DNA of 64,000 bases, taken from NCBI RefSeq assembly GCF_026650985.1, contig NZ_CP086239.1, positions 4,304,501-4,368,500 of the forward strand, given 5' to 3'. The position numbers were made by a program, and so were the translations under genes. Below the pieces are notes generated by a model. It was given only the letters and a program-made list of their open reading frames with translations. It ran no database searches and was not told the DNA's origin. Numbering within the stretch: position 1 is the stretch's first letter; every line of letters starts with the position of its first letter. Positions 17,472 through 26,893 of the stretch are shown piece after piece. This DNA comes from Clostridium estertheticum (GTDB lineage: Bacteria; Bacillota; Clostridia; Clostridiales; Clostridiaceae).

Positions 17472-18401
17472 TTATAAGTATTCAAATACGACCTGTTTTT
17501 TAAGTTCAATAATTGTTTTAATATCACTTGCTTTAGTACCCTCTGTCATTACATTCGCAGCGCCTGTGGCTACAGATAATTTTACTGTATCTTCAAAGCT
17601 AAGGCCCTTCTCGAGAGAATATGCAAGAGCTGCAACCATTGAGTCTCCGGCACCTACTGTACTTTTTACATCTACCTTAAGACCATGTGCATATATGGTG
17701 CATTCTTTAGTTACAAAAACTGCTCCTTCGCCTCCTAATGAAACCGCTACTATAATGATACCATATTTAAGCAAACTTTTAGCTATTTCAGCAGTTTCGA
17801 TAACGCTTTCTATTTTTTTATTAAACATAGCTCCGAGCTCATCTATATTGGGTTTCACAAGGTAAGGTCCCGATAAAATGCCTGCCTTAAGCATTTCGCC
17901 ATCAGCATCTAATATTGTTCTTGCTCCTTTTTCTTTTGCTTTAGTAATCCAATTACCATAAATTTCTTTATCTACGTTACTAGGCACACTTCCTGATAAA
18001 ATTATAGTATCACCACTATTTATATTATTAAACATTTTATCGCATACGTCATTCAAATCCTTTAAACTTGCCTCTGGACCAGCCTCATTTATATCAGTAT
18101 TAGTATGATTAATCATGTCAACAACTTTTATATTTGTTCTAGTTTCACCTTTTGTGAAAACAAAGTCATTTAAAATATTTATTTCATCTAAATATTCCTT
18201 TATAAATTGTCCTGAGGTACCAGATAGAATTCCCATTGCACGACTTTCACCGCCCAAATTTTTTATTACTTTTGATACATTAATTCCTTTTCCGCCAGCA
18301 TCCAATCTAACAGATGCAACCCTATTAACATTTCCTACAGTGAAATTATTTATTTCAATAGTCTTATCAACTGCTGGATTTATTGTTATAGTTGTAATCA
18401 T
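17472..18401 (-). CDS. fruK: 1-phosphofructokinase family sugar kinase
   Basis: A 309-residue PfkB-family kinase. It starts T-I-T-I-N-P-A-V-D, has the substrate loop D-A-G-G-K-G-I-N-V-S and the catalytic G-A-G-D-S motif near residue 248. It phosphorylates fructose-1-phosphate, or possibly tagatose-6-phosphate, to a bisphosphate. It lies between the PTS gene and the dehydrogenase with short spacers. FruK is favoured over LacC by overall pattern, but the two cannot be separated firmly by eye. Confidence 0.85.
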   Translation of the reverse strand: MITTITINPAVDKTIEINNFTVGNVNRVASVRLDAGGKGINVSKVIKNLGGESRAMGILSGTSGQFIKEYLDEINILNDFVFTKGETRTNIKVVDMINHTNTDINEAGPEASLKDLNDVCDKMFNNINSGDTIILSGSVPSNVDKEIYGNWITKAKEKGARTILDADGEMLKAGILSGPYLVKPNIDELGAMFNKKIESVIETAEIAKSLLKYGIIIVAVSLGGEGAVFVTKECTIYAHGLKVDVKSTVGAGDSMVAALAYSLEKGLSFEDTVKLSVATGAANVMTEGTKASDIKTIIELKKQVVFEYL

Positions 18402-18427
18402 ATTTTCACCTCTTATTTTTCAATTAT

Positions 18428-20335
18428 TTAATCTTCTGATTTTATTGTAAATAAATCATAGATGTACTGGACATCTTCTGTACTTTTTAGTACATCAGTT
18501 ATACTTTCATCTTCTCCTTCAATTGCAATTGCAATATTAGAAAGTATTTGTAAATGTTCATCCCCAACTCCAGCAATGCCAATTACGAGATATGCTAATT
18601 CTTCATCGAACCTAACTCCATTTGGAAATTGAAGCACTACCATTCCTGTTTTATTAATGTTTTTCTTAGCTTCACCAACCCCATGAGGAATTGCTATACC
18701 TTTACCAATATATGTGGAAAGATCATTTTCTCTTTGAATCATAGCATCCATATATTCTTCTTCTACATATCCTCCATCATATAGTAATTTACCAGCCATT
18801 TTAATTGCTGTATATTTATCTGTGCTTTCCAGTCCTAATTTTATATTTTTCTTTTCAAGAATTTTACTTTCATTCTTTACAACATTTTTAGGTTCAATAT
18901 TAACTTTAGTATTAGCAATTGGTTTTAATCTTGCCGAAAGAATCTCAAACGCAGGGTTATTAAGAAAATCCTTAACTGATATATGTTCAGCATTTGGAGC
19001 TACACTCTTTGCTCTTGCAGTTAGTGTTTCGTGGGTTACAACAATCTGAGCATCCTTTGGGATAGCTTCAATTGCACAATTTACTACCTCAATATTATAT
19101 CCTGCTCTTTTAAATTTAGTTCTTAAAGTTGTTGCCCCCATTGCACTTGAACCCATACCAGCATCACATGCAAATATTACTTTATTAAAAGTTTTACCCA
19201 TTACTCCATTTGTCTCACTTGTCTCATCTTTTTTCTTTAATTTTAGTTCACTAGATTTCAATTTTGCTTCTTCAAATTCATTATCCTCTGTTTTTTTATT
19301 AGTACTCTTTATTATTACAGAGGATACTAAGAATGAAACCACAGCTGCTACAAGTACACCTGCAAGTACTCCAAAGTAACCACCTCTAGGAATCATTGCC
19401 ATTATCGCAAGTATACTTCCTGGAGATGCTGCTGCAGTTAATCCTGCTCCAAAAATTTGGAATGTAAATATTCCACTTGCTCCACCACAAATTACTGCTA
19501 TTATAAGTAGAGGATTCATTAAAACATAAGGGAAATAAATTTCATGTATTCCACCTATAAAATGAATTATTATTGCTCCTGGTGCTGATTCTTTAACAGC
19601 ACCTTTTGCAAAAACCCAATAAGCGAGTAGTACTCCTAGTCCAGGACCTGGATTTGATTCTAATAAGAAAAACACTGATTTTCCAAGTGCTTTTGCTTCT
19701 TGTGCACCTATTGGCACCAAAATTCCATTACCTATTGCGTTATTTAAGAACAATATTTTTGCTGGTTCTATAAATATAGCTACTAAAGGTAATAACCCTG
19801 CTTTTACTATGACTTCTACTCCATCTTTTAGAAGACCATTTAATCCTAGGACTACTGGTCCAATTCCTATAAATGCAACCAATGCTAACATTGCTCCAAG
19901 TATACCTGATGAAAAGTTATTAATTAACATTTCAAAACCAGCTGGTACTTTTCCTTCAACAAGTTTATCAAATTTCTTTATAACATAACCACCTAGTGGT
20001 CCCATTATCATTGCACCCATAAACATTGGAATATCTGCTCCTACTATAATTCCCATAGTTGCTATTGATCCAACTACTCCACCTCTTACTCCACCTACCA
20101 TTTTACCACCAGTGTAACCTATTAATAATGGTAAAAGGTAGGTTATCATTGGGCTAACTAATTTAGCAAAATGAGCATTAGGAAGCCAACCAGTTGGTAT
20201 AAATAATGCCGTAATTAGCCCCCATGCTATAAATGCACCTATATTCGGAAGTATCATTCCGCTTAAAAATCTACCAAAACCTTGTACTCTTTCTTTAGTT
20301 TTTCCTTTATTTTTTATGTTCGATGTATTATCCAT
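18428..20335 (-). CDS. mtlA: PTS hexitol transporter, EIICBA (mannitol type)
   Basis: A 635-residue three-domain permease. The EIIC domain (about residues 1-345) carries the mannitol-family G-G-I-H-E-I-Y-F-P motif. EIIB begins near residue 385 with the phospho-cysteine in F-A-C-D-A-G-M-G-S-S (about 390). EIIA follows, with the phospho-histidine in G-I-A-I-P-H-G (about 550). It imports and phosphorylates a polyol. The order C-B-A in one chain matches MtlA. No mannitol-1-phosphate dehydrogenase (mtlD) is present in the window, so the natural substrate may not be mannitol. Confidence 0.88.
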   Translation of the reverse strand: MDNTSNIKNKGKTKERVQGFGRFLSGMILPNIGAFIAWGLITALFIPTGWLPNAHFAKLVSPMITYLLPLLIGYTGGKMVGGVRGGVVGSIATMGIIVGADIPMFMGAMIMGPLGGYVIKKFDKLVEGKVPAGFEMLINNFSSGILGAMLALVAFIGIGPVVLGLNGLLKDGVEVIVKAGLLPLVAIFIEPAKILFLNNAIGNGILVPIGAQEAKALGKSVFFLLESNPGPGLGVLLAYWVFAKGAVKESAPGAIIIHFIGGIHEIYFPYVLMNPLLIIAVICGGASGIFTFQIFGAGLTAAASPGSILAIMAMIPRGGYFGVLAGVLVAAVVSFLVSSVIIKSTNKKTEDNEFEEAKLKSSELKLKKKDETSETNGVMGKTFNKVIFACDAGMGSSAMGATTLRTKFKRAGYNIEVVNCAIEAIPKDAQIVVTHETLTARAKSVAPNAEHISVKDFLNNPAFEILSARLKPIANTKVNIEPKNVVKNESKILEKKNIKLGLESTDKYTAIKMAGKLLYDGGYVEEEYMDAMIQRENDLSTYIGKGIAIPHGVGEAKKNINKTGMVVLQFPNGVRFDEELAYLVIGIAGVGDEHLQILSNIAIAIEGEDESITDVLKSTEDVQYIYDLFTIKSED

Positions 20336-20349
20336 AACTCATACCTCCA

Positions 20350-22473
20350 TTAATTATTTACTTTTCGTTTGTAAAATTTTTCTAAAATATCATTTAATTC
20401 ATTAAATGCGTAATCGCGCTCTCCCGACTTTAGATATTTAAGAAAATCAGCTCTTTCTAGTAGCATTTGGCTTATGTACCCTATAACTTCTATTTGTAGT
20501 GCACTACTGTCTTCTGGAGCAATCATTATAATTCCAAGCTTAATATTTTCTACTTTATTTTCACCATTTGTACATTCCAAACACTCAGATAACTTTACCG
20601 CACCAAAATATAAATTTTGTACTACATCTGTCCTGCAATGTAGCAATATCATCTCATGTCCGGTTACAACTGTATTTCCCTTTTCTTCTCTATCCTTTAG
20701 TGCTATTCTTAAAGTTTCTTCAACCTCTGGATTTTTCTCTATTATTTTACTAGCTTCTGATATTAACTCATCTACATTTTTTATGTTAGAAACTTCTTTC
20801 AAGAAGAAATTGTCTAAAAGTTGCATTATTGCTCCACTATATACATTTAATGATATTAACTTATCTTTAAACCTAATATTTTTGGCTTTTTTATATGAAT
20901 GAGTAATGTTTTTGTTTTTTAAATCGTTTATTTGTGTTACTATTTTATCTTTATCTTCTTGAAACAACAATGGATTTACTTTTACTACCGGTTTAAGGCA
21001 TTTATCTATATTAACAGTAGATATTATAAAATCTATTTCATTCTCACTTAGAAAACTTTCTTCAATATATATTGCAGATATTATATCTACAATATGTATA
21101 TTGTCATACTCGCTTTCTATTCTCGTTGCAAGAAGTCTTGAAGTTCCCATCCCTGTAGCACATGCAATCGCTACTTTATATATAGGTTTAATAAAAGTTT
21201 GACTATTTTCAATTGCAGCTCCAAGATGCATAGCAATAAATGCTATTTCAGCTTCAGGCATTTTTATACCTATGTGATTTTCAACTATCTCAGCGCATTT
21301 AGTACTAATCCTCATCAAATCAGTATAATTAGCCTTAATTTCTTCTAAAAGTGGATTTCTAATATCTAGATTCATTTTTAACCTTGTTATGGCTGTTCCA
21401 AGATGATTTACTAATCCATTTAACAAATTTTCATTATTACCGAGAAATTTACCTGTTTCAATTTCAGCTACTTTAATAATTTCTTTTGATAACTTTATGA
21501 GTTCAAAACTTCCTATTATCTTGTTCCCAGCTTTATATCTATCCTTATAATGTTTAGAACCTTTAATGTGCATTGTTATATAACCAATTTCATCCTCTGG
21601 TATTTCAATTTTAAAGTATTTTGATATGTTTACAGACAAGGTAGATGCTATCAAATACTCCTGACATTTCTTAAGTTCTTCCAAGAACTCTTGATTTATA
21701 GTTATTTTGTCACCTTTTTTCACCCTCTCAATAGCAAGTGCAATATGAACAATTAATCCGACAAAAGCACTATCGGTTAACTTATAATTTCTTTCTTTTT
21801 CCAGTGTCTCAACTAAAAGTTCAATTTTTTTTATTGTCTCATTATCAATTAAATTGAGCAGTCTATTACGAGAAGAAACTTCAATGCCTTGGTCTGCAAC
21901 TATTGAATCGTCTAAATTTTGTCTTATCAATCCTAATAGTTGACTTTCGTTTGTATTTTCATAAATTAAACTAACCATAGCTTTTCTTATATGGTCTTCT
22001 TCTCCTACTAAATATACTCCAAGTCCTTGTTTTCTAATTAGATTTAATTTGTGCCTTTTAAACCACGAATCTGTCTTTTCTAAATCATTGCTAATAGTTG
22101 CCTCTGTAACTTTTAAAGTTTTAGTAAAATTATACAGCTTAACAGGCTCTTGGTTTTGTAGCAACTCACTAATAATTATGTTTTTTCTTTCCTTAGGCGA
22201 ATAGATTTTGTCATCTTTTTCTCCATTTAACAGATTAATAATAGTTTGTTTTTCTTTAAGAGTACCTATTACTTTAATACCTACTCCAGTTTTTTTATCA
22301 AGACTTACTTTATTTTGTTTAAGAAATTTCTCTACCTCTGGGATTTCTCTAATTACAGTCCTCCCACTAACTCCTAAATTTTTTGCTATTTTTGCAATAG
22401 TAATATAATCGTTTTCAATGCATATATATTGCAAAATATTCTTTAATCGTAAATTAATCCTGTAATCCTTCAT
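20350..22473 (-). CDS. mtlR: PRD-containing transcriptional regulator, MtlR type
   Basis: A 707-residue activator of the BglG/MtlR group. It has an N-terminal HTH (about residues 18-45) and a second HTH. Two PRD modules follow (about 190-400) with conserved histidines in V-H-I-A-L-A and M-H-L-G-A-A. Next come a GatB-like EIIB domain with Cys in A-C-A-T-G-M-G-T-S (about 436) and a C-terminal EIIA domain with H-E-M-I-L-L-H (about 607). PTS phosphorylation of these domains sets its activity. It is the first gene of the leftward operon, 15 bases before the permease gene, with a GGAGG site before its ATG. Confidence 0.9.
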   Translation of the reverse strand: MKDYRINLRLKNILQYICIENDYITIAKIAKNLGVSGRTVIREIPEVEKFLKQNKVSLDKKTGVGIKVIGTLKEKQTIINLLNGEKDDKIYSPKERKNIIISELLQNQEPVKLYNFTKTLKVTEATISNDLEKTDSWFKRHKLNLIRKQGLGVYLVGEEDHIRKAMVSLIYENTNESQLLGLIRQNLDDSIVADQGIEVSSRNRLLNLIDNETIKKIELLVETLEKERNYKLTDSAFVGLIVHIALAIERVKKGDKITINQEFLEELKKCQEYLIASTLSVNISKYFKIEIPEDEIGYITMHIKGSKHYKDRYKAGNKIIGSFELIKLSKEIIKVAEIETGKFLGNNENLLNGLVNHLGTAITRLKMNLDIRNPLLEEIKANYTDLMRISTKCAEIVENHIGIKMPEAEIAFIAMHLGAAIENSQTFIKPIYKVAIACATGMGTSRLLATRIESEYDNIHIVDIISAIYIEESFLSENEIDFIISTVNIDKCLKPVVKVNPLLFQEDKDKIVTQINDLKNKNITHSYKKAKNIRFKDKLISLNVYSGAIMQLLDNFFLKEVSNIKNVDELISEASKIIEKNPEVEETLRIALKDREEKGNTVVTGHEMILLHCRTDVVQNLYFGAVKLSECLECTNGENKVENIKLGIIMIAPEDSSALQIEVIGYISQMLLERADFLKYLKSGERDYAFNELNDILEKFYKRKVNN

Positions 22474-22795
22474 AAAATTCCTCCAAATTTATTAAAAGAT
22501 TGTATTAACGTTACTCTGAATTTCTAATAAAGAAATTTATTATTTACTTTAACTTTAACTTTATTATATTCTAGTAAACAATTACATACAATTCAAACAT
22601 ATCTTGATTAGTCAGTAGCTAATGATGACAATATTTAATATATAATTAATATCGAATTTAGTATCTAATGAATTTAGTATGTTTATACCTTAATTATCGT
22701 CTATGTGTTGCAATAAACAAGTGCATTTACGTTAGTAAAAAAATTATACGTGTTTATAAAAAATAATAAGTTTAAAAAATTTATTATTAAAAGTA
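22474..22795. other. Divergent intergenic region between mtlR-like gene and glmS copy 2
   Basis: About 320 bases of AT-rich sequence that must hold the promoter of the leftward PTS operon. No convincing catabolite-responsive element or regulator dyad was found by eye. Confidence 0.4.
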
Positions 22796-22825
22796 TTGAC
22801 GTCTAGAGTATAGAACGAATATAAT
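22796..22825 (+). promoter_or_regulatory. Promoter of glmS copy 2
   Basis: TTGACG and TATAAT with an 18-base spacer, matching the promoter of the first copy in all core bases. Confidence 0.75.
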
Positions 22826-22866
22826 AGGCTGAAAGATTATGATTAAGGTTCATAAGCTTTCAGTTT
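22826..22866 (+). promoter_or_regulatory. Conserved hairpin at the glmS transcript 5' end (copy 2)
   Basis: AGGCTGAAAGATTATG and CATAAGCTTTCAGTTT keep a stem of the same length and position as in copy 1. Some changes in the two arms differ between copies but mostly preserve pairing through G-U pairs. Confidence 0.5.
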
Positions 22867-22932
22867 ATCTAATTAATACAGAAAAATACTGAATATTTTA
22901 TAGAGGAGGATAGAGAAAAATAAATTTTTAAA

Positions 22933-23160
22933 GCGCCAGGACTCATAATGAGAACAATTATGATGAATTATGTGTTGACGAGGATGGGGAGTATCGAATC
23001 TTCGGCGGATGCCCCGCGGTAGCGCACTACCGTTAATGATTGATAAAAGCGAGAAGTGATTTTCGTGACAAGATCAATCTGGTGTTAAAACCTTTATAAA
23101 TATTACGATGCCAATAGGCAATATGCATCGTCTTTGGGTGACAAGTATTATCTAAAGGGG
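22933..23160 (+). ncRNA. glmS ribozyme, copy 2
   Basis: A second complete glmS ribozyme, cleaving before G22933. The catalytic core from GTTGACGAGG onward is nearly identical to copy 1. The peripheral P1 loop is longer by about ten bases (ATGAATTATG inserted) and its stem gains a mismatch. One base differs in the 3' domain (GTATTATC instead of GTAGTATC). It precedes the second glmS gene. Confidence 0.96.
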
Positions 23161-23356
23161 ATGAACAGTGATTATTGGTGATGAATTAATTAAGTATGAT
23201 ATTCATCTAGGATTACAATTATGTAATGCAAATTGCTTCATATAATTATTTTATGTGTAGGCAGTAGTAATACTATTTCAATAATTGTGAATAAAATGGA
23301 TGATAAATGTGCTTAATTGATTTGCGAAAAATTATAAATTTGAGAGGAAGATGAAT

Positions 23357-25183
23357 ATGTGCGGAATAGTTGGATATTTTGGAATAAAAGAGGCTCAAAC
23401 AATATTGATTGATGGGCTTAGAAAATTAGAATATAGGGGATATGATTCAGCAGGAGTCGCAATTATAGATAATGGAGTTTTAAATGTTACTAAATGCAAA
23501 GGAAGACTTGCAAATTTAGAAGCTGAATTATTAGAAGCTCCACTTAAAGGTCATGTTGGAATAGGTCATACAAGATGGGCTACTCATGGTAAGCCATCAG
23601 ATGAAAATTCACACCCACACACTAATGAGAAAGGAACTATTAGTGTAGTTCATAATGGAATTATTGAAAATTATATTCATTTAAGAGAATGGTTAACGGC
23701 AAAAGGATATAAATTTGTATCAGAAACTGATACAGAAGTTATACCACATCTTGTAGATTTTTATTATAAGGGAGATATAGTTGATGCTGTAAAGAAGGCT
23801 ACTACTAAAATGGAAGGTAGCTATGCAATAGCTGTATTATGTAGTGATGAGCCAGACAAACTAGTAGCAGTAAGAAAAGATAGTCCATTAATAGTAGGAC
23901 TTGGTAAAGGTGAATTTTATGTAGCATCTGATATACCAGCAGTACTAAATCATACAAGAGAAGTATATTTATTAGAAGATAATGAATTTGTTGTAATCTC
24001 AAATGATGGTATAAAACTTATAGATATAGAAGGCGAGACTATTAATAAAGAAGTCTTCCATGTAACTTGGGATGCTGATGCAGCTGAAAAAGGCGGATAT
24101 GAGCACTTCATGTTAAAAGAAATTCATGAACAGCCAAAAGCAATTAGAGATACTATGAATTCGAGAATAGTTCTTGGACAACCAATAACACTTGATGATA
24201 TAAATATAACTAAAGAACAAATTAAAAAATTAGATAAAATATATATTGTAGCATGCGGAACTGCATACCATGCAGGGGCTGTAGGTAAATATGTTATAGA
24301 AAAACTTGCAAGAATACCAGTAGAACTTGATATAGCGTCAGAATTTAAATACAGGGATCCAATAATTGATAAAAACACATTAATGATAGTTATTAGTCAA
24401 TCAGGAGAAACTGCAGATACTATGTCAGCATTAAGACTTGCAAAGGAAAAAGGAGCAAGAGTAATAGCTGTAACTAATGTTGTTGGTAGTGCGGCTTCAA
24501 GAGAAGCAGATGATGTACTATACACATGGGCAGGACCAGAAATAGCTGTTGCATCTACTAAAGCTTACGCAACTCAGCTTATAGCAATGTATATAATTGC
24601 TCTATTCTTTGCTCAAAATAAGGAAACTTTAAGTATGGATAAGATTGAAGAAATTAAAGCAGCGATGCTAGAACTTCCAGAAAAAGCAGAAGAAATGCTT
24701 AAAGACAAAGAAACTATACAAAAGTTTACAGCAAAAACTTATATGCATAAGGATATGTTCTTCATAGGACGTGGGCTTGATTATGCAGTTGCACTAGAAG
24801 GTTCATTAAAACTTAAAGAAGTATCTTATATCCATTCAGACGCATATGCTGCAGGAGAGCTTAAGCATGGTGCAATAGCACTTATGGAAGAAGGAACTAT
24901 AGTAATAGCATTAGCTACTCAAGAAGAGTTATTTAGTAAGATGGTAAGTAATATACGTGAACTTTCGACTAGAGGAGCAAAAATATATGCTTTCGCACCA
25001 AAAGGTCACACTGAAATTGAAAAATCAGTTCATTCAGTAACTTATATACCAAAAGTAATGGATATATTATCACCAGTAATATCAGTAATTCCACTACAAT
25101 TATTAGCATATTATATGGCAGTTCAAAAGGGCTGCGATGTTGATAAGCCAAGAAATCTTGCAAAATCGGTAACTGTGGAATAG
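23357..25183 (+). CDS. glmS: Glutamine-fructose-6-phosphate aminotransferase, copy 2
   Basis: A second full-length GlmS (608 residues) with all catalytic features: Cys2, R-W-A-T-H-G, C-G-T-A-Y-H-A-G and S-Q-S-G-E-T. The start is fixed at 23357 by the M-C-G-I-V-G N-terminus. It differs from copy 1 by scattered substitutions in the glutaminase domain and near the C-terminus, while bases 24194-24813 are identical to copy 1. It has its own promoter, ribozyme and terminator, so it is a complete duplicated unit. Confidence 0.97.
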   Translation: MCGIVGYFGIKEAQTILIDGLRKLEYRGYDSAGVAIIDNGVLNVTKCKGRLANLEAELLEAPLKGHVGIGHTRWATHGKPSDENSHPHTNEKGTISVVHNGIIENYIHLREWLTAKGYKFVSETDTEVIPHLVDFYYKGDIVDAVKKATTKMEGSYAIAVLCSDEPDKLVAVRKDSPLIVGLGKGEFYVASDIPAVLNHTREVYLLEDNEFVVISNDGIKLIDIEGETINKEVFHVTWDADAAEKGGYEHFMLKEIHEQPKAIRDTMNSRIVLGQPITLDDINITKEQIKKLDKIYIVACGTAYHAGAVGKYVIEKLARIPVELDIASEFKYRDPIIDKNTLMIVISQSGETADTMSALRLAKEKGARVIAVTNVVGSAASREADDVLYTWAGPEIAVASTKAYATQLIAMYIIALFFAQNKETLSMDKIEEIKAAMLELPEKAEEMLKDKETIQKFTAKTYMHKDMFFIGRGLDYAVALEGSLKLKEVSYIHSDAYAAGELKHGAIALMEEGTIVIALATQEELFSKMVSNIRELSTRGAKIYAFAPKGHTEIEKSVHSVTYIPKVMDILSPVISVIPLQLLAYYMAVQKGCDVDKPRNLAKSVTVE

Positions 25184-25201
25184 GGTAAAGAGCTTGTCCA
25201 G

Positions 25202-25249
25202 AACGAAGGAAATACAGGAGTAATATCCTGTACCACTTCGTTTTTTTTT
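25202..25249 (+). terminator. Terminator after glmS copy 2
   Basis: The stem ACGAAG...TACAGGA / TCCTGTA...CTTCGT is followed by nine T. Its sequence differs from the copy 1 terminator. Confidence 0.85.
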
Positions 25250-25581
25250 ATTTCTCACACTTGTATATAAAGAATAGAGATTGTATTTGAATATCATAGT
25301 TTGTCCCAATAAATGAATTAATTAATAGATTAAAATGGGTGCGAGGATAGATGGGGGATTTGGGACAGACTCTAATGTTTGTTTACATTAGCTGATAGTT
25401 AAGAATGATCATTTTCAACTTTTTACACTAAAATAAATATGAATATTTATGGCATAATCAACAAAGTTTATTTTATTTTCATATATATAATTTTAGAAAA
25501 AATGGTATAATTAAGTAAAAATTCATATCGTACTCATAAGATATCAAGAGGGAAGTAATTTAAAATTTAGGGGTGGTATAA

Positions 25582-26472
25582 ATGAAAAAAACAAGAGAAC
25601 GAGTAGCAGTTATTTCATTGGTATTAAGTATAGCAATAAGTGGATTTATGTTACCGACAATGGCTCGAGCAGCTACAAATTTGAGTTCTAATAATTATGT
25701 TGTATCAACTGATATAGGTACTTTAGGGGCAGATTGTATTAGTGATATACCTTTAAACACTAATGTTGATGACTTTATAAAAGGAGTAACATTATTAGGT
25801 AATGGTTCTATAAAAATTGAAGTGGCTTCTGATAAATCAGCAATAGACAAAGGTTCCTCAGTTACTAATTTAGACGATATTGTAGTGATCTCTGAAGATG
25901 GGTCTACTGCTACTTACTCTTTAAAAGTACTACCATCTACAGGCATAGTCTTGAATGAAATAGCTTTGAAGAAAAGCGTAGTAGCTGCTTCAGTTGGAAT
26001 TACTGCTTGTGATTCATACTTGAGTAATAAATATGTACGACCACTGATAAACACAGCATATGTTAATTTGATTGGGGACACGCAATTTGCTAAAACAATA
26101 TTAAATAATAAAGTTTGCGTAACTCAATCTGATGTTGATGCTTTAACAAAAAAAATTACTGAAGAAACGACAATACTTAATGAGCTTCTAGAAATAAGTA
26201 TAGCATCTATAAAATTGGATGAAGCAGCTTTGGTGCAAAGCGTAGTATCTGCTTCAAGTCAAATGGCTATTTGCTCTTCCGAGGTAGGTTGTGATTATGG
26301 AGTGTTAAATATAAAATATATTGAATTGGCTAGAGACATCCAATTTGCTTCAACAATGTTAAATAATACAGTTTGCGTAACTCAGTCTGATGTTGATGAT
26401 TTAACAAAAAAAATTACTGAAGAAACTACGATACTTAATCAGCAATGTTTTTTTTGGGGGTTTTCAAGGTAA
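25582..26472 (+). CDS. Secreted repeat protein, probably truncated
   Basis: A 296-residue protein of unknown function with a clear signal peptide (basic start, hydrophobic core, cleavage likely after A-R-A-A near residue 32). An N-terminal beta-rich region of about 90 residues is followed by two related ~75-residue helical units. Both end in V-C-V-T-Q-S-D-V-D-x-L-T-K-K-I-T-E-E-T-x-I-L-N, similar in style to FIVAR repeats of surface proteins. The second unit stops right at a T8-G5-T4 tract and the frame ends ten residues later with an unrelated tail. This suggests loss of a longer C-terminal part by frameshift or deletion. Confidence 0.6.
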   Translation: MKKTRERVAVISLVLSIAISGFMLPTMARAATNLSSNNYVVSTDIGTLGADCISDIPLNTNVDDFIKGVTLLGNGSIKIEVASDKSAIDKGSSVTNLDDIVVISEDGSTATYSLKVLPSTGIVLNEIALKKSVVAASVGITACDSYLSNKYVRPLINTAYVNLIGDTQFAKTILNNKVCVTQSDVDALTKKITEETTILNELLEISIASIKLDEAALVQSVVSASSQMAICSSEVGCDYGVLNIKYIELARDIQFASTMLNNTVCVTQSDVDDLTKKITEETTILNQQCFFWGFSR

Positions 26473-26546
26473 AAGCACTTTATTATAAAATTTGATGGAG
26501 TAGCATCAGTTCCTTTTGCTGGGGAAACAGCTTGGCAGTGTCTCTA

Positions 26547-26663
26547 AGAATAAGGGTTCTTGGAGGTCAGATAGAAGCCGAACACTTAGAAGTTTTGCAA
26601 AAGGTAGCATTAACAGGTTGTCCTAAATGGAGATTATTAACTAACAGCGGTCGTAGAACGTAA
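26547..26663 (+). pseudogene. Internally deleted sulfite reductase (asrC-like) fragment
   Basis: A 38-codon open stretch reads as two separated pieces of AsrC joined in frame. R-I-R-V-x-G-G-x-x-E-A-x-H-L-E-V-L-Q-K-V-A matches AsrC residues about 25-45, and A-L-T-G-C-P matches the siroheme region 96 residues later. The join lies at AAGGTAGCA, a 9-base string present at both places in the intact gene (39853 and 40141). It has no start codon or ribosome binding site and is a relic. Confidence 0.75.
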
Positions 26664-26755
26664 TTTATGAAAAAAATATGTTTAAAAATACTCTATCAGA
26701 GATTTCTACAGAATATAAAAAAGGATTAATTATTTTATAATTTGTTAAATAAGTG

Positions 26756-26893
26756 TTAGCTCTGCAACATTTTAAAGTATTCAAAGGTTTCTTCACTTAA
26801 TTCCTGTGAAAGAAATCTTTTTTTTTGGAGAAGAACCACTGTTTTTGAACCTGGAAAGCTTTCTGAATCGACTAATTTTAAGCCGGGAGTAAC
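26756..26893 (-). pseudogene. Possible C-terminal remnant of a LysR-type regulator
   Basis: On the minus strand a 45-codon stretch ends F-E-Y-F-K-M-L-Q-S-stop and contains V-T-P-G-L and V-V-L-L-Q-K-K. This style resembles the end of a LysR effector-binding domain. It has no start and is cut by a stop upstream. The family call is weak. Confidence 0.35.

Noticed and set aside
25290-25400. Short inverted strings resembling insertion-sequence ends (TTTGTCCCAA and TTGGGACAGACTC) after glmS copy 2; related strings (ATGTAAACAAACATTA, AGTCTGTCC) follow copy 1.
   Set aside because: No transposase or target duplication is visible, and the enclosed sequence is only about 70 bases. It may be a degraded element but cannot be supported as one.
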